Source: Streptomonospora nanhaiensis
GTDB taxonomy: Bacteria > Actinomycetota > Actinomycetes > Streptosporangiales > Streptosporangiaceae
Reading direction: 5' to 3'
Length of the DNA stretch: 64,000 bases
Assembly: GCF_026642255.1 (NCBI RefSeq)
Contig: NZ_CP113264.1
Coordinates: 7,130,001-7,194,000, forward strand
In this document: positions 8,140 to 15,569 of the stretch, piece after piece
Layout: every line of letters begins with the position of its first letter
Numbering within the stretch: position 1 is the first letter of the stretch
Translations under genes and position numbers: made by a program
Notes under the pieces: generated by a model
Database searches by the model: none
What the model was told of the DNA's origin: nothing
Seen by the model: the letters and a program-made list of their open reading frames with translations, nothing else

Positions 8140-9131
8140 TGATGACCACGTCCGAACCGAACACCGGCGGTGAAGGCCCCGTCATCGAGGCCGTCGGCCT
8201 GGGCCGCGACTTCGTCCTCTCCGAGGGCCCGTTCCTGCGGCGGAGGCGCCGCACCGTCAGCGCGGTCGCCGACGTGACCTTCACCGTCCGGCCGGGCGAG
8301 ATCGTCGGCTACCTCGGGCCGAACGGGGCGGGGAAGAGCAGCACGATGAAGATGCTGACCGGCATCCTCACACCCAGCGCCGGGTACCTGCGCGTGAACG
8401 GGCTGGAGCCCTCCCGCGAGCGCACCCGCCTGGCCTCGCGGATCGGCGTGGTGTTCGGCCAGCGCACCACCCTGTGGTGGGACCTGCCGCTGAAGGACAG
8501 CCTGGAGCTGGTCCGGCACATGTACCGGGTCCCGGCCGCCGACCACGCCCGCCGCCTGGCCGAGCTCACCGAACTCCTGGAGCTGGGCCCGTTCCTGGCC
8601 ACTCCGGTGCGGCAGCTGAGCCTGGGCCAGCGGATGCGCGGCGACCTCACCGCCGCGCTGCTGCACGGTCCCGGCCTGCTGGTCCTGGACGAACCGACCA
8701 TCGGGCTGGACGTGGTCAGCAAGTCGACCATCCGCGAGTTCCTCCTCCGGCTCAACGCGGAGGAGGGCACGACGATCCTGCTGACCACCCACGACCTCGG
8801 CGACGTCGAGCGGCTGTGCAGGCGGGTCGTCGTCATCGACAAGGGGCGCCTCGCGTACGACGGCGATCTGGAGGGCCTGCGCGCGAGCGTGCCCACGCCG
8901 CGCGTCCTGGTCGTCGACCTCGCCGCTCCCGCCCCGCCCATCGAGGTGGAGGGCGGCTCGTGCGTGCGCGTGGACGGGCCCCGGCAGTGGCTGGAGCTGT
9001 CCGGCAACCCGGCCGCGGTGATCTCCCGGGTCGCCGGGCGCCACGAGGTCGTCGACCTGACGCTGCGCGAACCGGACATCGAGGGCGTGGTCTCCGCCCT
9101 GTACCGGGGCGCCGTCGCCGAGCGCGGGTAG
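8139..9131 (+). CDS. ABC transporter ATP-binding protein (export type)
   Basis: A 330-residue ATPase. Walker A is GPNGAGKSS, the Q-loop region is VFGQRTTLWWDLPL, the signature is LSLGQRMRGDL (an LSxGQ form), Walker B is LLVLDEPTIGLD, and the H-loop is TTHDLGDVERLC. The QRTTLWWDLP segment is typical of ATPases that pair with DUF990 permeases. After the core (about residues 1-235) a 95-residue C-terminal domain follows, possibly regulatory. The start ATG at 8139 shares TGATG with the preceding stop, and a second ATG follows immediately at 8142. It is the last gene of the three-gene exporter operon. Confidence 0.9.
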   Translation: MMTTSEPNTGGEGPVIEAVGLGRDFVLSEGPFLRRRRRTVSAVADVTFTVRPGEIVGYLGPNGAGKSSTMKMLTGILTPSAGYLRVNGLEPSRERTRLASRIGVVFGQRTTLWWDLPLKDSLELVRHMYRVPAADHARRLAELTELLELGPFLATPVRQLSLGQRMRGDLTAALLHGPGLLVLDEPTIGLDVVSKSTIREFLLRLNAEEGTTILLTTHDLGDVERLCRRVVVIDKGRLAYDGDLEGLRASVPTPRVLVVDLAAPAPPIEVEGGSCVRVDGPRQWLELSGNPAAVISRVAGRHEVVDLTLREPDIEGVVSALYRGAVAERG

Positions 9132-9344
9132 GGCGCGCACGTGGCCGCTTGTGGCCTCGGCCACGGTGCTCCGGGACCCGGTTCCGGTGCCGTCCTCCGG
9201 GCCCGGCGGCCCCGGGACCTCCCCGGAAGCGGCTTCGGGCGGCGGCGCCCGCCCGGACTGGCCCCGGTTCCGGCCGGTCCCCCGGGGAGGTTCCCGCCGT
9301 CCGTCCGCTCCCCCGCGGCGCGACCGCCCCCGGAGGGCGCGATC

Positions 9345-10235
9345 ATGGCAGTCATGGTGTTCGGGACGGGCTTGGGAATCATGTTCGCGGTGCTGTCGTG
9401 CTCGGCCTACACGGCCGCCGCGGTGGCCCAGCGGAGGCTCGCCGTACGGGTGACGGAGCCGCTCACCGGCGGCCGGCAGCTGAAGGCGCTGCTGCGGCAC
9501 CCGCTGTGGTGGGTGTCGCTGCTGTTCAACGGGGGCCGCGCGGGATTCCAGGTGGCGGCGGTGAGCCACGCCCCGCTGAGCGTGGTGCAACCGCTCGGCG
9601 TGCTGGTCCTGGTGTTCGGCATCCCGTGGTCGGCCCGGCTGGGCGGGCGGCGGGTCACCCGCGAGGAGTGGCGCGGGGCGGCGTTCACCGTGGTGGCGCT
9701 GGCCGCCCTGCTCTCGGTGACGGTGACGGGCGGGCAGGGCGGGGTCCTCGACGACACCGGTTCCGCGGTGGTCGGCCTGGGCACCACGGTCCTGCTGCTG
9801 GCCACCGCGTGGCTGGCCGGGCGCGTCCGGTCCACCGCCTGGCGCAGCTACCTCCTGGCGGGCGCCGCGGGCGTGGCCTTCGGGGTCTCCTCGGCCACGG
9901 TCAAGACCGCCGTCGCCGTCATCGGGGAGGTCGGCGCCGCGGGTCTGCTGCACTCCTCCGCGCTGGCCACACCGGTGATCGCCGTGCTGGGGCTGTTCCT
10001 GGCGCAGGCCGCCTACCAGGGCATGGACCTGGGAGCCCCCCTGGGGATCACCACCTTCACCAACCCGCTCGCCGCGACCGTGGTGGGAGTGGGCTTCATG
10101 GGCGAGACGTACGGGGGCGGCTGGGTCGGCGGCGTGGTCGCCGCGGCGGGAGCCGTGCTGGGGGCGTACGGGATCAGGCTGCTCACCGTCCCCCAGAGCA
10201 GCGCGCCCGAGCGGGAGCCCGAACCGGCCTCCTGA
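9345..10235 (+). CDS. DMT-superfamily (EamA-like) membrane transporter
   Basis: A 296-residue protein with about nine to ten hydrophobic helices in two repeats, the size and layout of drug/metabolite transporter proteins. Features include an N-terminal GIMFAVLSCSAYTAAAVAQR helix, VVQPLGVLVLVFGIPWSA in the first repeat, and ITTFTNPLAATVVGVGFMGE in the second; the NPLAA-type turn sits where EamA proteins have PVxA. The substrate is unknown. Start ATG 9345 has GGAGGG seven bases upstream; the open frame back to 9141 is Pro/Gly-rich. It stands alone, 213 bases after the ABC operon. Confidence 0.75.
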   Translation: MAVMVFGTGLGIMFAVLSCSAYTAAAVAQRRLAVRVTEPLTGGRQLKALLRHPLWWVSLLFNGGRAGFQVAAVSHAPLSVVQPLGVLVLVFGIPWSARLGGRRVTREEWRGAAFTVVALAALLSVTVTGGQGGVLDDTGSAVVGLGTTVLLLATAWLAGRVRSTAWRSYLLAGAAGVAFGVSSATVKTAVAVIGEVGAAGLLHSSALATPVIAVLGLFLAQAAYQGMDLGAPLGITTFTNPLAATVVGVGFMGETYGGGWVGGVVAAAGAVLGAYGIRLLTVPQSSAPEREPEPAS

Positions 10236-10629
10236 GCCGCGCCCCGGCGGGGAGCGCCCCGGCGGATCCGGGCGTGCCCCTCGGGCGGGCGCGTTCCGCC
10301 CCGGGCCGACCGGGGCTCCGCCGGACCGGACACGCCTACCCGCCGGGGAAGCCGACCGTGGCCACGAGCGCCCCGCCAGGACGCGGCCGTGCCGTCGCCG
10401 TCGCCCCGTGCGCCGTCCGGGTCCCGTCGCCTCCGGCCGTGGAAACCGTGGACGCCGTCCTCACCCCCGGGCCCCGCGCGCCGTTCCCGCCGCCGGGGCC
10501 GCCGCCCGATCGGGGCCGCCCCGGAAGCCCGACCTGAGTCGAGGTCGAGGGGCGTCCGTGTGCAGGACACGTGTGCCCGATCGGACCCGGCGAGGAGTCC
10601 CTCGCCCCACCTGCCAGGATGAAAGGATC
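10236..10629. other. Non-coding stretch upstream of the acidic protein / two-component operon
   Basis: About 390 bases without a convincing gene. Short frames on both strands are Pro/Arg-rich shadows. Directly after the DMT gene a 12-base element (GCGCCCCGGCGG) is repeated twice and may take part in termination. The functional part is the repeat-bearing promoter that follows. Confidence 0.4.
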
Positions 10630-10677
10630 CTCATGTCCGTTTCATCTCGTATTCGCCCGGAGCCGAGATGATCTCGG
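10630..10677 (+). promoter_or_regulatory. Direct repeats with 11-bp period plus a dyad, upstream of the acidic-protein operon
   Basis: CTCATG (10630), TTCATC (10641) and a weak third TTCGCC (10652) are spaced exactly 11 bases apart, the spacing used by OmpR/PhoB-family regulators. A dyad CCGAGA-TGA-TCTCGG (10663-10677) lies three bases before the start codon. A matching repeat set occurs at 13461 upstream of DUF4956. The operon encodes an OmpR-type regulator, so autoregulation is likely (inference). Confidence 0.6.
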
Positions 10678-10680
10678 ACT

Positions 10681-11067
10681 ATGAGATCACCCTTGGTGCC
10701 CCTGCTGGCCGCAGCCGTCGCGGCCGTCCTGGTCGCGGGTGCGGTCCTGGTGTGGGCCCTGCCCGGGAGCGGGTCGGACGCCGCACCCCCGCACGAGGTG
10801 GTCGTCGGGGAGTCCCCCGGCGCCGAACCCGTGGACCAGGCCGACGAGGACGTCGTCCCCCCACCGCCCCCGGTCACCGACCACGACGGTGACGGAACCC
10901 CCGACGAGGAGGACCCCGACCACCCCGGAACGGCCCCGCCCTCGGAGACCCCCTCCACGACTCCGAGCGGCGAACCGGAGCCGTCACCTGCACACACGTG
11001 CGGGAGCGGGGATGATGATGACGACGACTGCGACGATGACGACTGGGGCGACGACGATGACGACTGA
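10681..11067 (+). CDS. Secreted or anchored acidic protein with a Ca-binding-type loop and poly-Asp tail
   Basis: A 128-residue protein. Residues 1-30 form an N-terminal hydrophobic signal or anchor (PLVPLLAAAVAAVLVAGAVL), so the rest is extracytoplasmic. About residues 60-75 carry DHDGDGTPDEED, which fits the DxDGDGxxDxxD pattern of thrombospondin type-3/EF-hand-like calcium loops. A Pro/Thr/Ser-rich linker follows, then a tail of almost pure Asp broken by Cys and Trp (DDDDDDCDDDDWGDDDDD). It probably binds divalent cations at the cell surface. The 3' end overlaps the sensor kinase gene, so it is likely a partner in signal detection. The start has no classic ribosome site. Confidence 0.7.
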   Translation: MRSPLVPLLAAAVAAVLVAGAVLVWALPGSGSDAAPPHEVVVGESPGAEPVDQADEDVVPPPPPVTDHDGDGTPDEEDPDHPGTAPPSETPSTTPSGEPEPSPAHTCGSGDDDDDDCDDDDWGDDDDD

Positions 11068-12664
11068 GGGTCACTTCGGCGCGGACTCTCCCACGGAGGA
11101 CCTCAGCGGCGTACCCGGCAGGGGCGCGTGGTCCCGGCCGGAGGACACCTCCGTGTACCCGACCATGGTCTTCGAGGGCCCGCAGCCCGAGGCCCCCCAG
11201 CGGCGGCGGATCCCGGCCCGTCTCCTCATCATGGCCTGGGTCGTCCTGCTCATGGCGGCCGTGCTCGTCCTGGTCAACGTGGTCACCTGGAGCGCGCTCA
11301 CCACGCGCAACGACGAGCGCGTCGACGGCGCCCTCTCCCAGGAGATCGGCGAGTTCCAGGAGTTCGCGCAGGTCGGCGTCGACCCCGGCACCGGGGAGGC
11401 CTTCACGGACGTGTCCACCCTGGTCCGGGCCCATCTGGAGCGCCAGTACCCCGACGAGGCCGAGATCCTGTTCGCCTGGGTGGAGGGGTCCGAGACCGCG
11501 GGCGGGGGCGCGGGCGGCGCGCCCGGCGGCGCCGATGCCCCGGCGGGGCGCATCCGCCAGGGCCAGGAGCCCCCCCACGACCTGTCGGCCGACGCCGACG
11601 CGGTCACCGCGATCCTGGAGGACCCGAACGCCCGGGGCACCGCGGACTCCCCCGCGGGCCCCGTCGAATGGGAGAAGATCCGCGTTCTGCCCCCCGACGG
11701 GGAGGGCGCCTCCGGATGGTTCGTCATCGGCTACTTCACCGAGTCGGACGAGGACACCGTCATCACCACCATGCAGACGATCGCGCTGGTCAGCCTCGTC
11801 GGCCTGCTCGCCGCGAGCACCGCGGCCTGGTGGGTGGCCGGACGCATCCTCGCACCGGTGCGGCTGATCCGGCAGACCGCCGCGTACATCACCGAGGAGG
11901 ACCTCACCCGCCGCATCGACGTGTCCGGCCGCGACGACATCGCCGCCCTCGCCGAGCAGTTCAACAGCATGCTGGACCGCCTGGAGGGCGCCTTCACCTC
12001 GCAGCGCCGGTTCGTCGACGACGCCGGGCACGAGCTGCGCACCCCCATCACCATCGTGCGCGGCCACCTGGAACTGATGGGGGACGACCCCGAGGAACGC
12101 CGCGAGGTCGTGCGCCTGGTCACCGACGAACTGGACCGCATGGCGCGGATCGTCGAGGACCTGCTGCTGCTAGCCAAGTCCCAGCAGCCCGACTTCCTCC
12201 GTCCCGAGGACACGTCCCTGGCCGAGCTGACCAGCGACATCGACGCCAAGGTGCGCAAGCTCGGCGACCGCGACTGGCGCCTGGAGTCCGTGGCCGAGGG
12301 GGTCTCCCGGCTCGACCCCCAGCGCGTCACCCAGGCCGTGGTGCAGCTGGCGGCCAACGCCGTCCGCCACACAGCGCCCGGCTCCACCCTGCGGATCGGC
12401 TCCACGGTCAGCGGCCCCGACGTGCTGTTCTGGGTCACCGACGAGGGGCCCGGCATCCCGGCCGAGGAGCACGGCAGGATCTTCGAGCGCTTCTCCCGCG
12501 GCGGCGGGGCCGCCCGGGGCGACCGGGGCGCCGGACTGGGCCTGGCCATCGTCAGGGCCATCGCCGAGGCCCACCACGGCCGCGTGGACCTGAGGTCCGC
12601 GCCGGGGGCCGGATCCACGTTCACCCTGGTCATCCCCACCATCGCAGGAAGGGAGTACGCGTGA
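11057..12664 (+). CDS. Sensor histidine kinase, two-component system
   Basis: A kinase of about 535 residues. Order: 50-residue cytoplasmic lead; TM1 (about 54-79); extracytoplasmic sensor region (about 80-238), acidic with a Gly-rich insert; TM2 (about 241-262); HAMP; HisKA with phospho-acceptor His325 in DDAGHELRTP; HATPase with N box LAANAVRH, G1 DEGPGIP and G2 RGAGLGLAIV. It overlaps the acidic-protein gene by 11 bases and the regulator by four. The start is uncertain: ATG 11057 is used here, but in-frame ATGs at 11012-11018 sit behind GGGAGCGGGG. The signal may be a divalent cation, given the acidic partner (inference). Confidence 0.88.
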   Translation: MTTEGHFGADSPTEDLSGVPGRGAWSRPEDTSVYPTMVFEGPQPEAPQRRRIPARLLIMAWVVLLMAAVLVLVNVVTWSALTTRNDERVDGALSQEIGEFQEFAQVGVDPGTGEAFTDVSTLVRAHLERQYPDEAEILFAWVEGSETAGGGAGGAPGGADAPAGRIRQGQEPPHDLSADADAVTAILEDPNARGTADSPAGPVEWEKIRVLPPDGEGASGWFVIGYFTESDEDTVITTMQTIALVSLVGLLAASTAAWWVAGRILAPVRLIRQTAAYITEEDLTRRIDVSGRDDIAALAEQFNSMLDRLEGAFTSQRRFVDDAGHELRTPITIVRGHLELMGDDPEERREVVRLVTDELDRMARIVEDLLLLAKSQQPDFLRPEDTSLAELTSDIDAKVRKLGDRDWRLESVAEGVSRLDPQRVTQAVVQLAANAVRHTAPGSTLRIGSTVSGPDVLFWVTDEGPGIPAEEHGRIFERFSRGGGAARGDRGAGLGLAIVRAIAEAHHGRVDLRSAPGAGSTFTLVIPTIAGREYA

Positions 12665-13320
12665 GCCGCATCCTCATCGTCGAGGACGAGGAGCGCATCG
12701 CCTCGTTCGTCCGCAAGGGCCTGGAGTCCAGCGGATTCACCACCACCGTGGTCGGGACCGGGGCGGAGGCCGTGGACTACGCGGTGACCGGCGGTTTCGA
12801 CATGATGCTGCTGGACCTCGGGCTCCCGGACACCGACGGGTTCGACGTGCTGCGGCGCGTGCGTTCGCTGGGCGTGGACATCCCCGTGGTGATCCTGACC
12901 GCCCGCGACGGCGTGCGGGACACGGTGACCGGCCTGGAGATCGGCGCGGACGACTACGTCACCAAGCCGTTCCGGTTCGAGGAGCTGCTGGCCAGGGTGC
13001 GGCTGCGGATGCGCAACGAGCGGCCCGCCGACCTGACGGTCCTGCGGGCGGGGGGACTCGCCCTGGACCTGCGCACCAGACGGGTGGCGGTGAACGGCGA
13101 CGCGGTGGACCTCACCGCCCGGGAGTTCGGGCTGATGGAGCTGCTGATGCGGCACCCCGGGCAGGTCCTGACCCGGCAGCAGATGCTGTCCCACGTGTGG
13201 GGCTACGACTACGACCCGGGGTCGAACGTCGTGGACGTGTTCGTGCGGGCCCTGCGCCGCAAGGTCGGCGCGGAGCGGATCGTGACCGTGCGGGGCATGG
13301 GGTACCGGCTGACCGGCTGA
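12661..13320 (+). CDS. OmpR-family response regulator
   Basis: A 219-residue regulator. The receiver domain (1-115) has the acidic pair E8/D9, phospho-acceptor D52 (LLDLGLPD), switch residue T80 and K102. The winged-helix DNA-binding domain (about 125-219) has VDLTAREFGLMELLMRHPG and ends VRGMGYRLTG, as in OmpR/PhoB proteins. Such regulators bind tandem half-sites about 11 bp apart, and sites of that form occur at 10630 and 13461, flanking this operon. The GTG start overlaps the kinase stop (GTGA) with GGAAGGGAG upstream. It probably controls its own operon and the DUF4956-VTC pair. Confidence 0.92.
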   Translation: MSRILIVEDEERIASFVRKGLESSGFTTTVVGTGAEAVDYAVTGGFDMMLLDLGLPDTDGFDVLRRVRSLGVDIPVVILTARDGVRDTVTGLEIGADDYVTKPFRFEELLARVRLRMRNERPADLTVLRAGGLALDLRTRRVAVNGDAVDLTAREFGLMELLMRHPGQVLTRQQMLSHVWGYDYDPGSNVVDVFVRALRRKVGAERIVTVRGMGYRLTG

Positions 13321-13350
13321 CCGGGCCGGCCGCGGGGCCGGGCCGACGGT

Positions 13351-13440
13351 CCGGTGACACGGGGGAAGCGCGGGGCGGAGGCGTCGGTGACGCCTCCGCC
13401 CCGTTCGCGTACGGGACGGCCCCCGGCCCCGTGTCACCGG
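13351..13440. terminator. Nested inverted repeats after the two-component operon
   Basis: The inner hairpin GGGGCGGAGGCGTC-GGT-GACGCCTCCGCCCC (13372-13402) has a perfect 14-bp stem and is a strong terminator candidate. It sits inside an outer perfect repeat, CCGGTGACACGGGG (13351-13364) and CCCCGTGTCACCGG (13427-13440). The outer arm ends 20 bases before the repeat-bearing promoter of the next operon. Confidence 0.7.
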
Positions 13441-13460
13441 GATGACCGGATGAGGATTCC

Positions 13461-13493
13461 CTCATGTGCTCCTCATGGACGCCTCACCCCCCG
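13461..13493 (+). promoter_or_regulatory. Three tandem 11-bp repeats upstream of DUF4956
   Basis: CTCATG at 13461, CTCATG at 13472 and CTCACC at 13483 are exactly 11 bases apart. The first shares CCTCATGT with the repeat at 10630. This is the classic layout of an OmpR/PhoB-family binding site; the OmpR-type regulator ending at 13320 is the natural candidate. Confidence 0.65.
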
Positions 13494-13510
13494 TCCAGAG
13501 GATGATCACC

Positions 13511-14119
13511 ATGTTCTGGTTCGCGCTGGCGGTCGACCTGACCGCGATCTCCGTCCTGTCGTACGCCCTCTACTTCCGCCGCCACGGCCGGCGGGACCTG
13601 CTGCTGGCCTACGTGGCCCTCAACACGGGCATCTTCGCCGTGGTGTCGATGCTGACCAACCAGGAGGTGGGGCTCGCCGTCGGCTTCGGCCTGTTCGGCG
13701 TGCTGTCGATCCTGCGCCTGCGGTCCGACCTCATCAGCCAGGGGGAGATCGGCTACTACTTCACCGCGATCACCCTCGGCCTGGTCAACGCGGTCGCGGC
13801 ACAGACGCCCTGGATCATGCTGGGCCTCAACGTCCTCCTGCTCACCGGCCTGTACGCGGCGGACCACCCGCGCCTGCTCTCACGGCACCTGCGACGGGTG
13901 ATGACGCTGGACGTGGTGCACGAGGACCCCGTCGCGCTGCGGCAGGACCTGGAGGCTCGGCTGCGGGGCCGTGTGAAGCGGGTGGACGTCACCGAGGTCG
14001 ACTACGTGCGGGACCTCATGGTCGTGGACGTCCGCTACCTCGCGTCGAGGTCCGACGCGGCCCTGTCCTCCCCCGAGCGCACCGTCGCCCTCCCTGCCTG
14101 GCTGGTGGGCAACCGATGA
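13511..14119 (+). CDS. DUF4956 domain-containing membrane protein
   Basis: A 202-residue protein. Four hydrophobic segments occupy the first 130 residues (FWFALAVDLTAISVLSYALY, FAVVSMLTNQEVGLAVGFGL and others), followed by a cytoplasmic C-terminal domain (about 140-202) of alternating strands and helices. The motif GVLSILRLRSD, with its preceding Gly-rich helix, is typical of DUF4956. Family members regularly sit next to VTC-domain genes, as here, and are suspected to serve polyphosphate or cation handling at the membrane. I chose ATG 13511, nine bases after AGAGG; ATG 13502 and GTG 13466 are also in frame. The stop overlaps the VTC start (ATGA). Confidence 0.82.
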   Translation: MFWFALAVDLTAISVLSYALYFRRHGRRDLLLAYVALNTGIFAVVSMLTNQEVGLAVGFGLFGVLSILRLRSDLISQGEIGYYFTAITLGLVNAVAAQTPWIMLGLNVLLLTGLYAADHPRLLSRHLRRVMTLDVVHEDPVALRQDLEARLRGRVKRVDVTEVDYVRDLMVVDVRYLASRSDAALSSPERTVALPAWLVGNR

Positions 14120-14940
14120 GCACCGACACCTCTGCCCCGGCCCTCTCCGAGGCGCTGGCCGCCCTCCGCCCGATGACGCTGGCCGAGATCAACTCGCGCG
14201 CTGCCCTGGTCACCCGCACCTGCCGCAAGTACCTGGTGCCCGTCACCTTCGCGGACTCCCTGTTCGCGGGGGCCGAGGAGCGGTTCGGGGTGCTGACGAT
14301 CGGGGGGCAGCAGGTGTTCCGGTACTCGTCCACCTACCTCGACACCCCCGACCTGAGAACCTTCCACGACCATCGAAGAGGGCGGCGGGTGCGGTTCAAG
14401 GCCCGGGTGCGCACCTACGTGGACACGGGGACGCGCATGTTCGAGGTGAAGCTGAAGGGGGCCCGCGGCGTCACCGACAAGACCCGGATCGAGTACGAGG
14501 GGCCGACCGACAGGCTGACGCCCCTCACCCGCAGGTTCCTGGACGACACCCTGCTCGGGTACGGCATGGAGCCGCCGGACGTGCTCACGGCGAGCGCGGT
14601 CACCGACTACCGGCGCGCCACCGTCGTGTCGTTCTCCGGAGAGGAGCGGGTGACCGTGGACACGGACCTGGTGGGGTACCGGAACGGATGGTCCGTGGGG
14701 ATGAGGCCGGACATGGTCCTGCTGGAGGTCAAGACGCGCGGCGGGCTCACCTCCACCGAGCGCCGCCTGCACCAGCACGGTTTCCGCGAGGTCGGGTTCA
14801 GCAAGTACGGGGCCACGGTGTCCGTGCTGGAGCCGCGGTTGAGGGGCAACCGCTGGCACCGGGCGATGGCCTCCTGCCTGGACCACCAGACGCCGACGAC
14901 GGTGCCCCAGGCGCGGGCGGGGGTCGTCCTCTCCGTCTGA
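14116..14940 (+). CDS. VTC domain-containing (polyphosphate polymerase-type) protein
   Basis: A 274-residue protein with a VTC/triphosphate-tunnel-type domain: RTCRKYLVPV near residue 40, YSSTYLDTPDLRTFHDH, the basic strand RRVRFKARVRTY, the charged strand FEVKLKGARG, and LLEVKTRGG near the end. These alternating Lys/Arg/Glu strands build the tunnel that binds polyphosphate and metal in the yeast VTC complex. Bacterial single-domain members are assumed to make or bind polyphosphate; activity here is not proven. The gene is translationally coupled to DUF4956 and probably controlled by the two-component system next door. A strong hairpin follows at 14949. Confidence 0.85.
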   Translation: MSTDTSAPALSEALAALRPMTLAEINSRAALVTRTCRKYLVPVTFADSLFAGAEERFGVLTIGGQQVFRYSSTYLDTPDLRTFHDHRRGRRVRFKARVRTYVDTGTRMFEVKLKGARGVTDKTRIEYEGPTDRLTPLTRRFLDDTLLGYGMEPPDVLTASAVTDYRRATVVSFSGEERVTVDTDLVGYRNGWSVGMRPDMVLLEVKTRGGLTSTERRLHQHGFREVGFSKYGATVSVLEPRLRGNRWHRAMASCLDHQTPTTVPQARAGVVLSV

Positions 14941-14948
14941 GCAACCGC

Positions 14949-14977
14949 GCGGGCCCGCCCCCTCCGGGCGGGCCCGC
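14949..14977. terminator. Hairpin after the DUF4956-VTC operon
   Basis: GCGGGCCCGCCC and GGGCGGGCCCGC form a perfect 12-bp stem around the loop CCTCC, nine bases after the VTC stop. Confidence 0.7.
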
Positions 14978-15026
14978 GGTGCGTCCGGGGCCGGGGCACG
15001 TCCGGCCCCGTCCGCGCGATCACGGC

Positions 15027-15057
15027 TTGACCTTCTCGCTACGTCAACTTCTAGGGT
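15027..15057 (+). promoter_or_regulatory. MerR-type promoter with 19-bp spacer
   Basis: TTGACC (15027-15032) and TAGGGT (15052-15057) are separated by 19 bases, the over-long spacer typical of MerR-activated promoters. A dyad (TTGAC at 15027, GTCAA at 15043) lies across the spacer. The likely start of transcription is at or within a base or two of the ATG at 15065, so the mRNA would be leaderless. Confidence 0.75.
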
Positions 15058-15064
15058 CGAAGAC

Positions 15065-15541
15065 ATGAGCGAGAACACCGCGTCCGTCATCGACCGGACC
15101 ATCTACCCCATGCCGATGTTCGTGACCTTCCAGGTCGCGGACATCGCCGCCGCCGAATCCTTCTACCACTCCGTCGGCTTCATCTCCCTGGCCGTCCTCG
15201 GGGCCCCGGACGGGCCCCCCGCCGTGGTCCACCTGCGGCGGATGAAGTACCAGGACATCCTCCTCGTTCCCGGCGAGCCGGAGCGCGGCAGCACCACCGC
15301 CAGCTTCTCCGCGGGCGGACAGGACCTCACCGCACTGGCGGAGGCACTCCGGGCCGACCTGCCGCCGGGCGCCGCCGTCGAGGGCCCCTCGGACACCCCC
15401 TGGTTCACCTCCGACCTGACCGTCGAGGACCCGGACGGCAACCGGGTGATCCTCACGGCCTACCGTGAGGCGGAGGCCGACGACGCCAAGGAGTGGGTCA
15501 AGGACAATATGCAGAGCGGCGACTTCGTCGTCGAGGAGTAG
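15065..15541 (+). CDS. VOC family (glyoxalase/bleomycin-resistance fold) protein
   Basis: A 158-residue protein with two beta-alpha-beta-beta-beta modules: PMFVTFQVADIAAAESFYHS at the start and SDLTVEDPDGNRVILTAY near the end, with the usual DPDGN turn. Members bind or modify small electrophiles, antibiotics or thiol adducts. Partnership with a TipA-type regulator suggests binding or neutralising the inducing drug (inference). There is no ribosome site; the -10 hexamer ends seven bases before the ATG, so translation is probably leaderless. The MerR/TipAS gene follows after 28 bases in the same operon. Confidence 0.85.
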   Translation: MSENTASVIDRTIYPMPMFVTFQVADIAAAESFYHSVGFISLAVLGAPDGPPAVVHLRRMKYQDILLVPGEPERGSTTASFSAGGQDLTALAEALRADLPPGAAVEGPSDTPWFTSDLTVEDPDGNRVILTAYREAEADDAKEWVKDNMQSGDFVVEE

Positions 15542-15569
15542 GGCCCGCGGGGCCCGGGGAGGGGGAGGC

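Noticed and set aside
10990..11067. Programmed frameshift between the poly-Asp gene and the kinase gene
   Set aside because: The overlap is explained by ordinary translational coupling. The GAC/GAT runs give no slippery heptamer with a downstream structure I can identify.
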